Shown here piece by piece: positions 1-9,120 of a stretch of DNA of 64,000 bases. Every line of letters begins with the position of its first letter. The first letter of the stretch is position 1. The translations under genes were made by a program, and so were the position numbers. This DNA comes from Shimia isoporae (lineage in GTDB: Bacteria; Pseudomonadota; Alphaproteobacteria; Rhodobacterales; Rhodobacteraceae): contig NZ_SMGR01000005.1 of assembly GCF_004346865.1 (NCBI RefSeq), positions 171,928 through 235,927 of the forward strand, given 5' to 3'. The notes beneath the pieces were generated by a model. The model searched no databases. It was not told the origin of the DNA and saw only the letters and a list, made by a program, of their open reading frames with translations.

Positions 1-1159
1 CCGGCTCCTCCGGTGTATCGGGCGCCGGCTGGCTGGCCGGCACCGCACCCTGCGCTTCTTCGCGACGGCCAAGTGTGACCGCAAGAGTGACCTCCTTACC
101 GGCCCGCAGCACAACCACATCCACCGCTTTACCGACAGCCGTGTTGCCGACGCGACGCACCAGGGCACGCACATCGTCAACGTCAGCGCCATCAAAGGTC
201 ATGATTATGTCGCCCGCTTCCATGCCGGCATCCATTGCCGGACCTTCCGGCACGTCGGTGACCATCGCGCCTTTCGCATCTTCGAGACCGTCAATGGCCT
301 CGACCATGTCCTCGGTCACGTTCTGGATGCGCACACCCAACCACCCGCGACGCGTCTCTCCGAACTCTTTGAGTTGATCGATCACGCGGGTCACAACATT
401 GGATGCCATCGAAAAGCCGATACCAATGGAACCACCGTTGGGTGAAAGGATCGCGGTGTTCACGCCGATTACCTCACCGTCCATGTTAAACAGTGGTCCG
501 CCAGAGTTGCCGCGGTTAATAGCAGCGTCCGTCTGGATATAGTCATCATAGCTGCCCGACAGAGCACGATTGCGCGCCGAAACAATACCGGCAGACACAG
601 AGAACCCCTGACCGAGCGGGTTACCCATAGCGACGACCCAATCGCCAACCCGGGCGGTGTCACTGTCGCCAAACTCAACGAAATCAAGTGGCTCGTCACT
701 TTCGACTTTCAACAGCGCAATGTCGGTATTCGGGTCAGTACCGATCACCGTCGCAGGCAGTTCCTCACCTTCGAAAAATTCGATCAGGATCTCGTCTGCG
801 CCTTCGATCACATGGTTGTTGGTAACCACGTATCCGTCAGCAGAAATCACAAAACCGGACCCCAGCGCCGAGGTGCGGCGAGGACGATCACTGTTGCCCT
901 GACGGTCCTGAAATTCACGGAAGAATTCCTCAAATGGTGAACCCTCCGGAACGATGCCTTGCGGACCGGTGCGGCCCGCAACCACAGTCGAAGTGGTGAT
1001 GTTCACTACCGATGGACTGATTTCTTCTGCCAAGTCGGCAAAGCTATCGGGCCTTGCCTGCGCCGCCATTGCCTGAACAAGCAATGCCGTGGTGGCAACC
1101 AAAGCCACCATCATGGCCTTCATGTGCGTCATCTGCACTGGAAATGCCTTCGAAATCAC
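1..1159 (-). CDS. degP: Periplasmic Do/DegP-family serine protease, C-terminus cut by window edge
   Basis: Trypsin-like periplasmic protease and chaperone that degrades misfolded envelope proteins. An N-terminal signal peptide ends near an AQA/ARP boundary. The catalytic triad is visible as His in TNNHVIEG, Asp in DPNTDIALLK and Ser in RGNSGGPLF. The first PDZ domain begins at RGWLGVRIQNV; a second PDZ would lie beyond the window. The GTG at 1159 is chosen because AAGGAG sits about 7 bases upstream; ATGs at 1132, 1123 and 1114 are in the same frame. The gene follows hflK, hflC and a DUF2065 gene on the same strand, the usual alphaproteobacterial quality-control cluster. The family call is firm, the exact start less so. 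Confidence 0.93.
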   Translation of the reverse strand, partial: MISKAFPVQMTHMKAMMVALVATTALLVQAMAAQARPDSFADLAEEISPSVVNITTSTVVAGRTGPQGIVPEGSPFEEFFREFQDRQGNSDRPRRTSALGSGFVISADGYVVTNNHVIEGADEILIEFFEGEELPATVIGTDPNTDIALLKVESDEPLDFVEFGDSDTARVGDWVVAMGNPLGQGFSVSAGIVSARNRALSGSYDDYIQTDAAINRGNSGGPLFNMDGEVIGVNTAILSPNGGSIGIGFSMASNVVTRVIDQLKEFGETRRGWLGVRIQNVTEDMVEAIDGLEDAKGAMVTDVPEGPAMDAGMEAGDIIMTFDGADVDDVRALVRRVGNTAVGKAVDVVVLRAGKEVTLAVTLGRREEAQGAVPASQPAPDTPEEP

Positions 1160-1321
1160 GTTGGATCTCCTTGTTTGTTTGAAACCTACGGATAGGGCTG
1201 GTCTCCTATCGCTTGAGGCAAAGAATGGGACTTTGGTCTCGCAAGTGCAACCGCCGCCACATCGCGCGTTCACAATTGCGCGTGACCGTTCTGTGAATTG
1301 GGTTAAGCGACCGACCGGCGT

Positions 1322-1516
1322 TTAGACCCCAAGCGCCTTGGCAGTCCACACGAAGATCACACCAGCAATGACAGCCAAAAGGCCCAATGTCCTCCGCTGC
1401 CCTTCAGGCAAGGACCGCAACATCGCAAGCAAGTCCTCAACGACGGAAGGGGCCAGCACATAGACCAGCCCCTCCACAATTAACACTAGCCCAATCGCAA
1501 AAAGCGCGATGGCCAT
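1322..1516 (-). CDS. DUF2065 small membrane protein
   Basis: A 64-residue protein with two hydrophobic helices, about residues 2-22 and 43-62, joined by a short polar loop containing LRSLPEGQRR. Its ATG overlaps the hflC stop codon (TGATG), so it is translationally coupled to hflC, and degP lies downstream. Proteins of this size and layout between hflC and degP belong to the DUF2065 family, whose function is not established. Its position suggests a small inner-membrane partner of the HflKC or envelope protease system, but that is inference from context only. Confidence 0.85.
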   Translation of the reverse strand: MAIALFAIGLVLIVEGLVYVLAPSVVEDLLAMLRSLPEGQRRTLGLLAVIAGVIFVWTAKALGV

Positions 1517-2388
1517 CAGTTGCGACCTTGATCGCTCTTCAGATAGTCAAAGAAATCGCTGTCCGGCGACATGACCATTGTCGAGTTATCCGCCTGCAGC
1601 GCGTTCCGATAGGCGTTTAGCGAGCGATAAAACTCGAAAAATTCCTGATCGGCGCCAAAGGCCTCGGCGAAAACCGCGTTGCGCTTCGCGTCTGCTTCAC
1701 CGCGGGTGATCTCAGACTGACGACGCGCATCCGACACCAACTCGACCACAGTACGATCCGCCTGCGCACGAATACGCTGCGCGGCTTCGTTACCACGAGC
1801 GATCTCGTCTGCGGCTTCCCGTTCACGCTCAGCACGCATACGCGCGAAGGTCGCTTCAAGGTTGGCCTGCGGTAGGTCTGTGCGTTTCAGACGCACGTCG
1901 ATCACTTCCAGACCAAGAGCGCGCGCTTCCGTGATCGCATTGTCGCGAATGCGGTTCATCAGCGACACACGATCCGTCGAAAGAACGGCATCAGAGCGCA
2001 CTTCACCAAGAACAGCACGTGTCTCGGAACGCAGGATACTGTCCAGACGCGATTCGGCGGCTTGAATGCCTCCGGCACCAACCGCTTGACGGAACTGGGT
2101 CACATTCGCGATCCGGTACCGCGCAAAAGCGTCGACTATCAAACGGCGATCATCCGCAGGCGTGACTTCCAGAGGACCAACTTCCCGGCTGAGAATACGG
2201 TCGTCATACCGCACCACTTCTTGAATAAGCGGGATCTTGAACGCAAGCCCCGGCTCCTCCTTGACCGTCACGACACGACCGAACTGCAGAACCAATGCCT
2301 TTTCGCGTTCGTCCACGATAAAGACCGAAGACAGGACGCCAGCAACGGCCAGCACCAGAATGGGCAGGAGATAAGTTGTCTTACGCAT
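1516..2388 (-). CDS. hflC: HflC, membrane protease modulator (SPFH/band 7)
   Basis: Inner-membrane SPFH protein that assembles with HflK into the large cage surrounding and modulating the FtsH protease. The 290-residue product starts at MRKTTYLLP: a short cytoplasmic end, one transmembrane helix (about residues 5-25), then the band 7 domain with VVDEREKALVLQFG, and a long charged helical stretch (about 170-240). The ATG at 2388 is chosen because it lies one base after the hflK stop. A longer open frame to 2418 would overlap hflK and add a non-membrane leader. It sits between hflK and the DUF2065 gene in one operon. Confidence 0.95.
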   Translation of the reverse strand: MRKTTYLLPILVLAVAGVLSSVFIVDEREKALVLQFGRVVTVKEEPGLAFKIPLIQEVVRYDDRILSREVGPLEVTPADDRRLIVDAFARYRIANVTQFRQAVGAGGIQAAESRLDSILRSETRAVLGEVRSDAVLSTDRVSLMNRIRDNAITEARALGLEVIDVRLKRTDLPQANLEATFARMRAEREREAADEIARGNEAAQRIRAQADRTVVELVSDARRQSEITRGEADAKRNAVFAEAFGADQEFFEFYRSLNAYRNALQADNSTMVMSPDSDFFDYLKSDQGRN

Positions 2389-2389
2389 C

Positions 2390-3523
2390 TTAGTTCTCCC
2401 CCTTCTTGCGCAGTTCATTCAGCGGCAGATATGGCACAACGCCCTGACCGCCTGTTTGGTCGTCGATGATGACTTTCTCAACATCGCCCAAGACCTCTTC
2501 CATGGTCTCCAGATACAAACGCTTGCGCGTTACTTCCGGTGCTTTCTTGTATTCTTCCAAAACTGCGGTAAAGCGGCTGGCTTCACCTTCGGCCTGGTTC
2601 ACAACTTGTGCGCGGTAGGCTTCAGCTTCTTCCAGAATTTGCGCAGCTTCACCACGTGCAGACGCAGTCTGACGCGCGGCGTAGGCATCCGCCTCTTTCT
2701 GCAGACGGTCACGTTCCTGCGAAGCAGACTGAACTTCACGGAAGGCGTCTTTTACCGGCTCGGGTGGATCGGCGCCGTCAAAGTTCACACGGACGATGTT
2801 AACGCCAGAGTTATAGGAATCCATTGTCAGCTGGATCAGCTCAAGCAGTCGATCGGCAATAATCCCACGATCGCGGTTCAGGACCGGAGCAAGTTCGGAC
2901 TGCGCAATAATCTCGCGCATCGCAGACTCCGACACCGCGCGGATGGTTTCACGCGGGTCCCTCAGGTTGAACAAATACTGGGCAGGGTCATTGATGTTCC
3001 AGACGACCTGAAAATCAATATCGACGATGTTCTCGTCACCTGTCAGCATAAGACCATCGGTTGAACCGGCGCGCGCCGGGATGTCCTCGGTCTGTTCAGT
3101 CGTGACCGGCACAACTTCCGCCGTGACAACCGGCCATGGCGCAAAGTTCAGGCCTGGTTCTCCGGTTGCGGAGTATTTGCCGAGGAACAGCTCAACTGAC
3201 TTTTCTTCCGGCTTCACCGTGTAAAAGCTCGCCATGCCCCAAAGCACAGCGGCCACGCCAAGCCCGAGAAATACTGTTCCGCGATTGAGACCGGGGCCGC
3301 CTTGACCGCCCCCCTGACCGCCACGGTTAGAACCGCCGCCGTCGCCACGCCCGCCCATGAGCACGCGTAGTTGGTCCTGACCCTTTTTCATTAGATCATC
3401 GATATCGGGGATCTGCGGGCCATCGCCTTCGGGCGGGCGCTGCCCGTTCCCGTTGTTGCCGCGATTGCCACCGCCTTGGTTGCCGCCGCCCCCTCCCCAG
3501 GGGCCGCCGTTGTTACCTGCCAT
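2390..3523 (-). CDS. hflK: HflK, membrane protease modulator (SPFH/band 7)
   Basis: Partner of HflC in the FtsH-regulating membrane complex. The 377-residue protein opens with a glycine- and asparagine-rich cytoplasmic segment (residues 1-90, with GGGG and NRGG patches) typical of HflK, then one transmembrane helix (about 83-103, GTVFLGLGVAAVLWGMASFY), then the SPFH domain with YTVKPEEKSVELFLGKY. A coiled-coil-prone region rich in A, E, Q and R follows at about 265-330. It is the first gene of the hflK-hflC-DUF2065-degP string. An odd-centred palindrome lies 40 bases upstream of its ATG. Confidence 0.95.
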   Translation of the reverse strand: MAGNNGGPWGGGGGNQGGGNRGNNGNGQRPPEGDGPQIPDIDDLMKKGQDQLRVLMGGRGDGGGSNRGGQGGGQGGPGLNRGTVFLGLGVAAVLWGMASFYTVKPEEKSVELFLGKYSATGEPGLNFAPWPVVTAEVVPVTTEQTEDIPARAGSTDGLMLTGDENIVDIDFQVVWNINDPAQYLFNLRDPRETIRAVSESAMREIIAQSELAPVLNRDRGIIADRLLELIQLTMDSYNSGVNIVRVNFDGADPPEPVKDAFREVQSASQERDRLQKEADAYAARQTASARGEAAQILEEAEAYRAQVVNQAEGEASRFTAVLEEYKKAPEVTRKRLYLETMEEVLGDVEKVIIDDQTGGQGVVPYLPLNELRKKGEN

Positions 3524-3562
3524 AAAGGATCTTCCCTTTCTTCAACATCTCTGGCGCTCCTC

Positions 3563-3577
3563 TAAACCTGAGGTTTA
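3563..3577. promoter_or_regulatory. 15-bp palindrome upstream of hflK
   Basis: TAAACCT-G-AGGTTTA is a perfect dyad with a one-base centre, in the 83-base gap between gor and hflK. It is not followed by a T-run in either direction, so it looks more like a protein-binding site than a terminator. Which regulator would bind is unknown. Confidence 0.35.
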
Positions 3578-3606
3578 CACCGGAAAAATCAAGCCAATGC
3601 GCGGCT

Positions 3607-4962
3607 TCACGCTGTACGCACTGGCTCCTTCATCGTCACAAGCTCTTCGGACATAGTCGGGTGCACCGCCACCGTCCGGTCAAAGTCTTCTTTGGTGGCG
3701 CCCATTTTTACGGCAATGCCCGCCAGTTGGATCATCTCGCCAGCCCCGGGCGCGACGATATGGCACCCAAGAACCTTGCGGGTTGCCTGACTCACAATCA
3801 GCTTCATCAAAACACGTTCAGCGCGTCCCGCAAAGGCCTGCTGCATCGGTTTGAAACTGGTTGCGTAAACCTCGATCGGCTCTTGATCGCGAGCATCTTC
3901 CTCGCTCATTCCGATCGTCCCCATTTCCGGCTGGGTGAAAATCGCGGTCGGAATCAGCTCGTGATCAACCGGCGTGGGATTGCCTTTGAACACCGTTTCC
4001 ACAAACGCCATACCCTCGCGGATCGCAACAGGTGTCAGGTTCACACGATCAGTCACATCACCGATCGCATAAATCGAAGGAACGCCCGTCTGGCTGTACT
4101 CATCAACCTCGATCTGACCCTTACGCCCCAAGGACACGCCAACCTCTTCGAGGCCCATGTTTTCTGTATTGGGGGTACGCCCCGTTGCAAACATCACTTG
4201 GTCAAACAGGCGCTCTTCACCGTTGGTGGCCTTGACCCAAATCTTCTCGCCTTCCTTGCGCATCTCGAGGATATTGGTCCCACAATGCAGGTCCACGCCA
4301 CGCTGACGCATTTCTTCGGCAACAAGCCCACGGGCTTCCTCGTCAAACCCACGCAGGATCTGTGCGCCGCGATAATACTGCGTCGTCTTTACGCCAAGCC
4401 CATTCATTATTCCGGCGAATTCACAGGCGATATAACCACCGCCAATGATCAGAATGTCTTCTGGCAGCTTATCAAGATGGAAGATCTCGTTTGAGCTGAT
4501 ACCCAGCTCCGAACCGGGCATGTCTGGCCATACAGGACGCCCACCCATCGCAAGCAGAATGTGCTTTGCGGTCTTTTTGGTCCCGTCCGCCAACTCTACT
4601 GTATGCGCGTCGGCAACTTTCGCCCGTAGGTCAAATGTCTCGACACCATTATTTTTTAGAATGTTGCGATAGATGCCTTCCAGACGATCCAGTTCCGCGT
4701 GCAGCTTCCCTTTGAAGCTGTCCCAGTTGAATTCTCCGGCCTGAATGTCCCAGCCATAGGCCTGAGCATCCTCAACCATTCCCGAGTATTCACTGGCAAA
4801 AACCATCAGTTTCTTTGGCACACAGCCTCGGATTACACATGTCCCGCCATAACGGTCCTCTTCGGCCAGAGCCACCTTGGCCCCGCCAGCAGCTGCAACC
4901 CGCGCAGCCCTTACACCACCGGAGCCACCACCGATGACGAAAAGATCATAGTCAAACGACAT
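3607..4962 (-). CDS. gor: Glutathione-disulfide reductase
   Basis: Flavoprotein that reduces oxidised glutathione with NADPH. The 451-residue product has the FAD-binding start FVIGGGSGGVRAARVA (residues 9-24), the redox-active disulfide in GGTCVIRGCVPKK (about 40-52), the NAD(P)-binding GGGYIACEFAG with ATGRTPN downstream, a second FAD motif YAIGDVTDRVNLTPVA, and the C-terminal dimer-interface HPTMSEELV carrying the catalytic His. The length and motifs fit glutathione reductase rather than dihydrolipoamide dehydrogenase, whose active site differs. It lies 15 bases downstream of rpiA on the same strand and is probably co-transcribed with it. Confidence 0.93.
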   Translation of the reverse strand: MSFDYDLFVIGGGSGGVRAARVAAAGGAKVALAEEDRYGGTCVIRGCVPKKLMVFASEYSGMVEDAQAYGWDIQAGEFNWDSFKGKLHAELDRLEGIYRNILKNNGVETFDLRAKVADAHTVELADGTKKTAKHILLAMGGRPVWPDMPGSELGISSNEIFHLDKLPEDILIIGGGYIACEFAGIMNGLGVKTTQYYRGAQILRGFDEEARGLVAEEMRQRGVDLHCGTNILEMRKEGEKIWVKATNGEERLFDQVMFATGRTPNTENMGLEEVGVSLGRKGQIEVDEYSQTGVPSIYAIGDVTDRVNLTPVAIREGMAFVETVFKGNPTPVDHELIPTAIFTQPEMGTIGMSEEDARDQEPIEVYATSFKPMQQAFAGRAERVLMKLIVSQATRKVLGCHIVAPGAGEMIQLAGIAVKMGATKEDFDRTVAVHPTMSEELVTMKEPVRTA

Positions 4963-4977
4963 ATTGTTCGCGTTCCC

Positions 4978-5766
4978 TTAGTCCACCAGATCGGTGAACA
5001 GATTATCTGTCTCGGCGAAATCAAGCATCGCCTCTTCAATGGTGCCTGCATTAATGTCACGCACTTCAACGCGTCCATCGCCATAACCGACAACCACAGC
5101 GTCACAGATATCGATAAACAGGCCGTTTTCAACCACGCCCGGCATTTGGTTGAGTACCATGGCAAGCTGACGCGCATCTCCGATCCGGTTCAGATGCAGG
5201 TCCAGAATGTGGTTCCCCTCGTCAGTGACAAATGGTGCCGCACCATTCATACGCATGGTGGTCGTCCGCCCAAGAACATCCATACTCACAAGGGTTTCCT
5301 CGATCAGCGCCTGGGTTGTTTGCCAACCGAAAGGCACCACCTCTACCGGAAGCGGGAAACTGCCCAGAGTCTCAACTTCTTTGCCAATGTCCGCGATCAC
5401 CACCATTTGATCGCTTGCGGTTGCCACGATCTTCTCTTGAAGCAGTGCACCGCCGCCGCCCTTGATCAGGTTAAGGTCGGCATCAAACTCGTCTGCGCCG
5501 TCGATGGTCACATCAAGCCACTTGGCTTCGTCAAGGCTGATGACCTCAATACCAACTTCTCGGGCCAGCTCGGCCGTTCGGGTCGATGTGGGGACGCCCT
5601 TGATCCGCAATCCCTGCTCACGAACCATCTCGCCCAGGCAACGAACCAGCCAGGCCGCAGTCGAACCTGTGCCAAGACCGACACGCATCCCGTCCTCGAC
5701 ATAGTCAGTGGCCTGTTTTGCTGCCACGAATTTTGCCTTGTCGATGGGCGACAGTTCTCCGGTCAT
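4978..5766 (-). CDS. rpiA: Ribose-5-phosphate isomerase A
   Basis: Interconverts ribose 5-phosphate and ribulose 5-phosphate in the pentose phosphate pathway. The 262-residue protein shows the phosphate-binding GLGTGSTAAWLV (about residues 29-40), the active-site stretch DGADEFDADLNLIKGGGGAL and the downstream QEKIVA segment. The start at 5766 (MTGELSPIDKAKF) is chosen because AGGAG lies 8 bases upstream and it matches family starts. The frame stays open to 5874, but that extension is unlike the family. It is divergent from sdaA across about 240 bases and adjoins gor. Confidence 0.94.
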   Translation of the reverse strand: MTGELSPIDKAKFVAAKQATDYVEDGMRVGLGTGSTAAWLVRCLGEMVREQGLRIKGVPTSTRTAELAREVGIEVISLDEAKWLDVTIDGADEFDADLNLIKGGGGALLQEKIVATASDQMVVIADIGKEVETLGSFPLPVEVVPFGWQTTQALIEETLVSMDVLGRTTTMRMNGAAPFVTDEGNHILDLHLNRIGDARQLAMVLNQMPGVVENGLFIDICDAVVVGYGDGRVEVRDINAGTIEEAMLDFAETDNLFTDLVD

Positions 5767-6007
5767 CAGGGCGACTCCTAGTTGCTTTTCAACGGTTATA
5801 GGAAAGAAGCAGCGTTGGGGCGAGAGCAGAATGGGCAAAACTTGCGCAAATCCCGCGTCAACAGGCTCTGCCACCCCTCTCTTTAACGGGTTGCGCCCCT
5901 TGCCAGAGCGTGTTTCCTATCGGAAACGTCGCAATTCGACCTCGGCTTTTCGGTGTTCTCCGACATAGTGCCGACTCGAAGCGCCCAAAGAAGGACCCGT
6001 GCCGCAA

Positions 6008-7381
6008 ATGTTTCTATCTGTCTTCGACATGTTCAAAGTCGGTGTCGGTCCGTCCTCATCTCATACCATGGGGCCAATGGTGGCTGCGGCTCGGTTTCTG
6101 GACATGATGCGCGCGGCGCCTTTCGAATTTCACGGGCTGCGGGCCTCGCTACATGGTTCCCTTGCTTTTACAGGAGTTGGCCATGCGACAGACCGGGCCA
6201 CAATTCTCGGTCTTGCGGGTTTCCAGCCTGATACCTACGAGCATGACAAAGCTGAAGCCGCGCTAGCGAACATCCGTGACACTGGCCGCGTTCAGCCTGC
6301 CGGTCTTCCCAATCTTTGGTTTGACCCCCGCGAAGACCTCAAGTTTGACTTTGGGCCCAATCTTCCCGGTCATGCCAATGGTATGATCTTGATGGCAACA
6401 GACGCCCAAGGCGACGTACTGTTGCAAGAGACCTTCTATTCCATCGGTGGCGGTTTCGTAATGACTGAGGACGAACTCGCTGCCGGAAAAGATACCGACG
6501 AAGGCGCTCCCGTACCTTACCCGTTCAAATCCGCTGTCGAAATGCTGGAGATGGCACAGACCTCTGGCAAGACCATTGCCGAAATGAAAAAGGCCAACGA
6601 GGTCGCGCGCGGATGTGCCGACAGCCTTGCCAACGGATGCGCCCGTATCTGGCAGGTCATGAACGACTGCATTGACCGCGGCCTAGCCACCGATGGAACT
6701 TTGCCCGGCGGATTGAACGTAAAAAGGCGCGCCAAGTCGATCCACGACGCGCTACAGGCCGAACGCGGCATGAACCTCAACGCGCCGCACACCATCAATG
6801 ACTGGATGAGCGCCTACGCAATGGCCGTCAACGAGGAGAACGCTGCAGGCGGCCAGGTCGTGACGGCACCCACAAACGGCGCGGCCGGTGTTTTGCCTGC
6901 CGTGATCCGCTATTGGCTCGACCATGTCCCGGGTTCTACGACAACCCGCATCGACGAGTTTCTCCTGACGTCGGCGGCCATCGGCGGTCTGGTAAAATTC
7001 AACGCCTCTATTTCGGGAGCTGAAGCAGGCTGTCAGGCCGAAGTCGGCTCAGCGTCTGCTATGGCTGCGGCAGGCCTCTGCGCCGTCATGGGCGGCACGC
7101 CCAAGCAAGTGGAGAACGCCGCGGAAATCGCACTGGAACATCATCTCGGCATGACCTGTGACCCGGTAAAGGGACTTGTTCAGGTACCTTGTATTGAACG
7201 CAACGGCCTTGGGGCTATCAAAGCCGTTTCCGCGGCCTCTCTCGCCCTGCGCGGAGATGGCACACATTTCGTGCCACTGGACAGCGTTATAGAAACCATG
7301 CGCCAGACTGGTGCAGACATGCACGAGAAATACAAGGAAACCTCGCTCGGAGGGCTGGCGGTGAACATACCAAACTGCTGA
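6008..7381 (+). CDS. sdaA: L-serine ammonia-lyase (single chain, iron-sulfur)
   Basis: Deaminates L-serine to pyruvate and ammonia using a [4Fe-4S] cluster. The 457-residue protein starts [20 protein letters not shown], the family signature of the substrate-binding beta domain. The alpha domain holds the cluster cysteines in [28 protein letters not shown] and VPCIERN. An in-frame GTG at 5999 is possible and sits closer to the AAGGA, but the ATG at 6008 matches family starts. It converges with the lytic transglycosylase gene, with only 5 bases between the two stop codons. Confidence 0.94.
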   Translation: MFLSVFDMFKVGVGPSSSHTMGPMVAAARFLDMMRAAPFEFHGLRASLHGSLAFTGVGHATDRATILGLAGFQPDTYEHDKAEAALANIRDTGRVQPAGLPNLWFDPREDLKFDFGPNLPGHANGMILMATDAQGDVLLQETFYSIGGGFVMTEDELAAGKDTDEGAPVPYPFKSAVEMLEMAQTSGKTIAEMKKANEVARGCADSLANGCARIWQVMNDCIDRGLATDGTLPGGLNVKRRAKSIHDALQAERGMNLNAPHTINDWMSAYAMAVNEENAAGGQVVTAPTNGAAGVLPAVIRYWLDHVPGSTTTRIDEFLLTSAAIGGLVKFNASISGAEAGCQAEVGSASAMAAAGLCAVMGGTPKQVENAAEIALEHHLGMTCDPVKGLVQVPCIERNGLGAIKAVSAASLALRGDGTHFVPLDSVIETMRQTGADMHEKYKETSLGGLAVNIPNC

Positions 7382-7386
7382 GCCGC

Positions 7387-8205
7387 TCAAGGCCGCGCGA
7401 AAACACACCCATCAGAAATCAGTTCAGGTGGTGTCACACACAGGGCGCGCGCTACTTGAAACGCTGCCAGTACCTTTGGCACATAGTCGCGGGTTTCTGG
7501 ATAGGGCGGCACGCCGTCGTGTTCAGGAATGGAGTTTTCCCCGGCATTGTATCCGGCCAGAACCAGAATTGGGTCCTGTTCGAACTCTTCCATCAAGTAG
7601 TCCAGAAACCGCACGCCGCCGCCAATATTATCCTTGGCAACCAAAGCATCGTTCACGCCGAACCTCTCCGCCGTTGCGGGCATCAGCTGCATCAGCCCCT
7701 GCGCTCCCGCAGAGCTCACCGCATCGCTGCGACCGCTTGATTCAACCGTTATCACCGCCAGCGCCAAAGCCGGCGACACCTGCGTCCCGATTGTGGCGAG
7801 AAGTATATCGGTGCCGTAGGCGTCAATCGTCTCGCGCAAATCGTCCAACCGCGGCGTTGACACGCCGGCTCCCGCGGGGGCATTGCGCAAAGTCACCAAG
7901 GCCGATTCTAGCCGACCGGGTCCGCTTTCCGCCAAAGCAGGCGAAACCTTGGACCAGAACCAGGGGTAAGCACCCGTTGCAATATCAATAGCACCACTGG
8001 CGTCGAGTTGCGGAACCGCAGCGACAGAAGCGCTGACAGACGCAGTTGGTGCGATTTGAACAGTAATGCGTTTTGCCTGTCCTGCTTTGGGCGGCTTCAC
8101 CCTCTTGGCGTTAAAGTCTGGAAAGGGCGGCGGCGACTCTGCGATCACTGGAATCGCCCACAAGAGTCCAAGCGCCAATACAAAAAACGCGCGAACAACC
8201 GCCAT
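7387..8205 (-). CDS. Secreted lytic transglycosylase (SLT domain)
   Basis: The 272-residue protein starts MAVVRAFFVLALGLLWAIPV, a signal peptide ending near VIAES. A proline- and alanine-rich linker follows. The SLT/goose-lysozyme-like domain fills the last 140 residues: catalytic Glu in ITVESSGRSDAVS, then AQGLMQLMPATAERFGV, LAGYNAGENSI and PETRDYVPKV. Such enzymes cleave peptidoglycan strands. The ATG at 8205 is chosen for the signal peptide; the frame stays open to 8631 but overlaps the pilin promoter region and gene. It is transcribed away from the tad locus, so a role in opening the wall for the pilus is possible but unproven. Confidence 0.88.
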   Translation of the reverse strand: MAVVRAFFVLALGLLWAIPVIAESPPPFPDFNAKRVKPPKAGQAKRITVQIAPTASVSASVAAVPQLDASGAIDIATGAYPWFWSKVSPALAESGPGRLESALVTLRNAPAGAGVSTPRLDDLRETIDAYGTDILLATIGTQVSPALALAVITVESSGRSDAVSSAGAQGLMQLMPATAERFGVNDALVAKDNIGGGVRFLDYLMEEFEQDPILVLAGYNAGENSIPEHDGVPPYPETRDYVPKVLAAFQVARALCVTPPELISDGCVFARP

Positions 8206-8551
8206 TCTACTACCTGTTACCTGCTGCCTCGCCTGCAAGTATCGCAAATTAGAGGCTCTGGAGCCAGTTTTTGCGTCTAACAAGCGCCCAAATCCGCTGA
8301 TTCCTCCACTTTTTCGCCCGATATCAATAGCTTGAAACAGGTAAATAAGATTTTTTGTACTTATATTTCTGTGACTTAACGGATTTTTAGGACTTTTTCC
8401 GAGGCAAACCCAAAAGGGAACCACTTGCGCCCAAATCCCGCCCCAATCCGAAAACATATTGCCCTCATACCAAGTCGGGCTGGCATGAGAGAGACGCCAA
8501 CAAGGTTCGGCAAGGTGGTTAAAACCAACTGATCCTTTGGAGGGACACATC
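8206..8551. other. Divergent intergenic region between lytic transglycosylase and flp1
   Basis: This 346-base stretch has no convincing gene. It includes an AT-rich part around 8331-8400, in contrast to its surroundings, which is the likely location of promoters for flp1 and for the transglycosylase gene. No paired TTAA-N7-TTAA CtrA-type site was found by eye. A good ribosome binding site, TGGAGGG, lies just before the flp1 ATG. Confidence 0.5.
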
Positions 8552-8755
8552 ATGATCAAGTTCATCAAGAACTTCCGCAAAGACGAAGCCGGCGCAGTAA
8601 CTGTTGACTGGGTTGTTCTGACCGCAGCCATCGTTGGCCTGGCCGTTGCAGCTTACACCGCGATCGAAACCAACACTGCTTCCCTGGCCGGCGCGACTGC
8701 TGACCTGTTGGGCGACGAGACAGCGACCGCAACAACCATCCCGACCACGCCGTAA
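8552..8755 (+). CDS. Flp-type pilin 1
   Basis: A 67-residue type IVb pilin, the major subunit of the tad pilus. A positively charged leader (MIKFIKNFRKDEAG, 14 residues) precedes the hydrophobic segment AVTVDWVVLTAAIVGLAVAA, and a short polar tail ends in TTIPTTP. Cleavage is expected after Gly14. The residues at +5 and +6 are Asp and Trp instead of the usual Glu and Tyr. The protein is identical to flp2, and the genes differ at only three synonymous positions. The start is set by TGGAGGG 7 bases upstream. Confidence 0.9.
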   Translation: MIKFIKNFRKDEAGAVTVDWVVLTAAIVGLAVAAYTAIETNTASLAGATADLLGDETATATTIPTTP

Positions 8756-8782
8756 TAGCCTCTGGCTTACAGCGATTGACTG

Positions 8783-8802
8783 GGCGGCCGACCGCGGCCG
8801 CC
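8783..8802 (+). promoter_or_regulatory. Hairpin between flp1 and flp2
   Basis: A perfect 8-bp stem (GGCGGCCG / CGGCCGCC) with a 4-base loop and no following T-run. A second small stem (GGGGA/TCCCC, 8812-8826) lies just downstream, before the flp2 ribosome binding site. Without a T-run it is more likely an mRNA-stabilising or processing element than a terminator. Confidence 0.5.
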
Positions 8803-8853
8803 TGACACATCGGGGACCATTTCCCCAAAGAGAATTCCTCTAGGAGATACACC

Positions 8854-9057
8854 ATGATCAAATTCATCAAAAACTTCCGCAAAGACGAAGCCGGCGCAGT
8901 AACTGTTGACTGGGTGGTTCTGACCGCAGCCATCGTTGGCCTGGCCGTTGCAGCTTACACCGCGATCGAAACCAACACTGCTTCCCTGGCCGGCGCGACT
9001 GCTGACCTGTTGGGCGACGAGACAGCGACCGCAACAACCATCCCGACCACGCCGTAA
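8854..9057 (+). CDS. Flp-type pilin 2 (identical protein to pilin 1)
   Basis: A 67-residue pilin with exactly the same amino-acid sequence as pilin 1. The coding DNA differs only at codons 3, 6 and 21, all third-base changes, whereas the upstream non-coding stretches differ. This indicates a recent coding-unit duplication or gene conversion. Leader, G/A cleavage point, hydrophobic helix and TTIPTTP tail are as in pilin 1. The ribosome binding site TAGGAG lies about 9 bases upstream. An intrinsic terminator follows, so pilins 1 and 2 probably form one transcript. Confidence 0.9.
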   Translation: MIKFIKNFRKDEAGAVTVDWVVLTAAIVGLAVAAYTAIETNTASLAGATADLLGDETATATTIPTTP

Positions 9058-9087
9058 TCTAAGGCGACTGTCGACCAAAAAGTCCGG

Positions 9088-9120
9088 GGGCGGTCGAACT
9101 AGATCGCCCTTGATCTTTTT
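9088..9120 (+). terminator. Intrinsic terminator after flp2
   Basis: The stem GGGCGGTC/GATCGCCC (one G-U pair) with a 6-base loop is followed closely by a T-rich stretch (TTGATCTTTTT). It would end the flp1-flp2 transcript and separate it from flp3. Confidence 0.65.

Noticed and set aside
8008..8335. Overlapping short frames in the transglycosylase/flp1 region
   Set aside because: They lie antisense to the signal-peptide end of the transglycosylase gene or in its promoter and have no ribosome binding site.
8206..8551. CtrA-type TTAA-N7-TTAA site for pilin control
   Set aside because: Single TTAA words occur but no correctly spaced pair was found, so no CtrA site is claimed.
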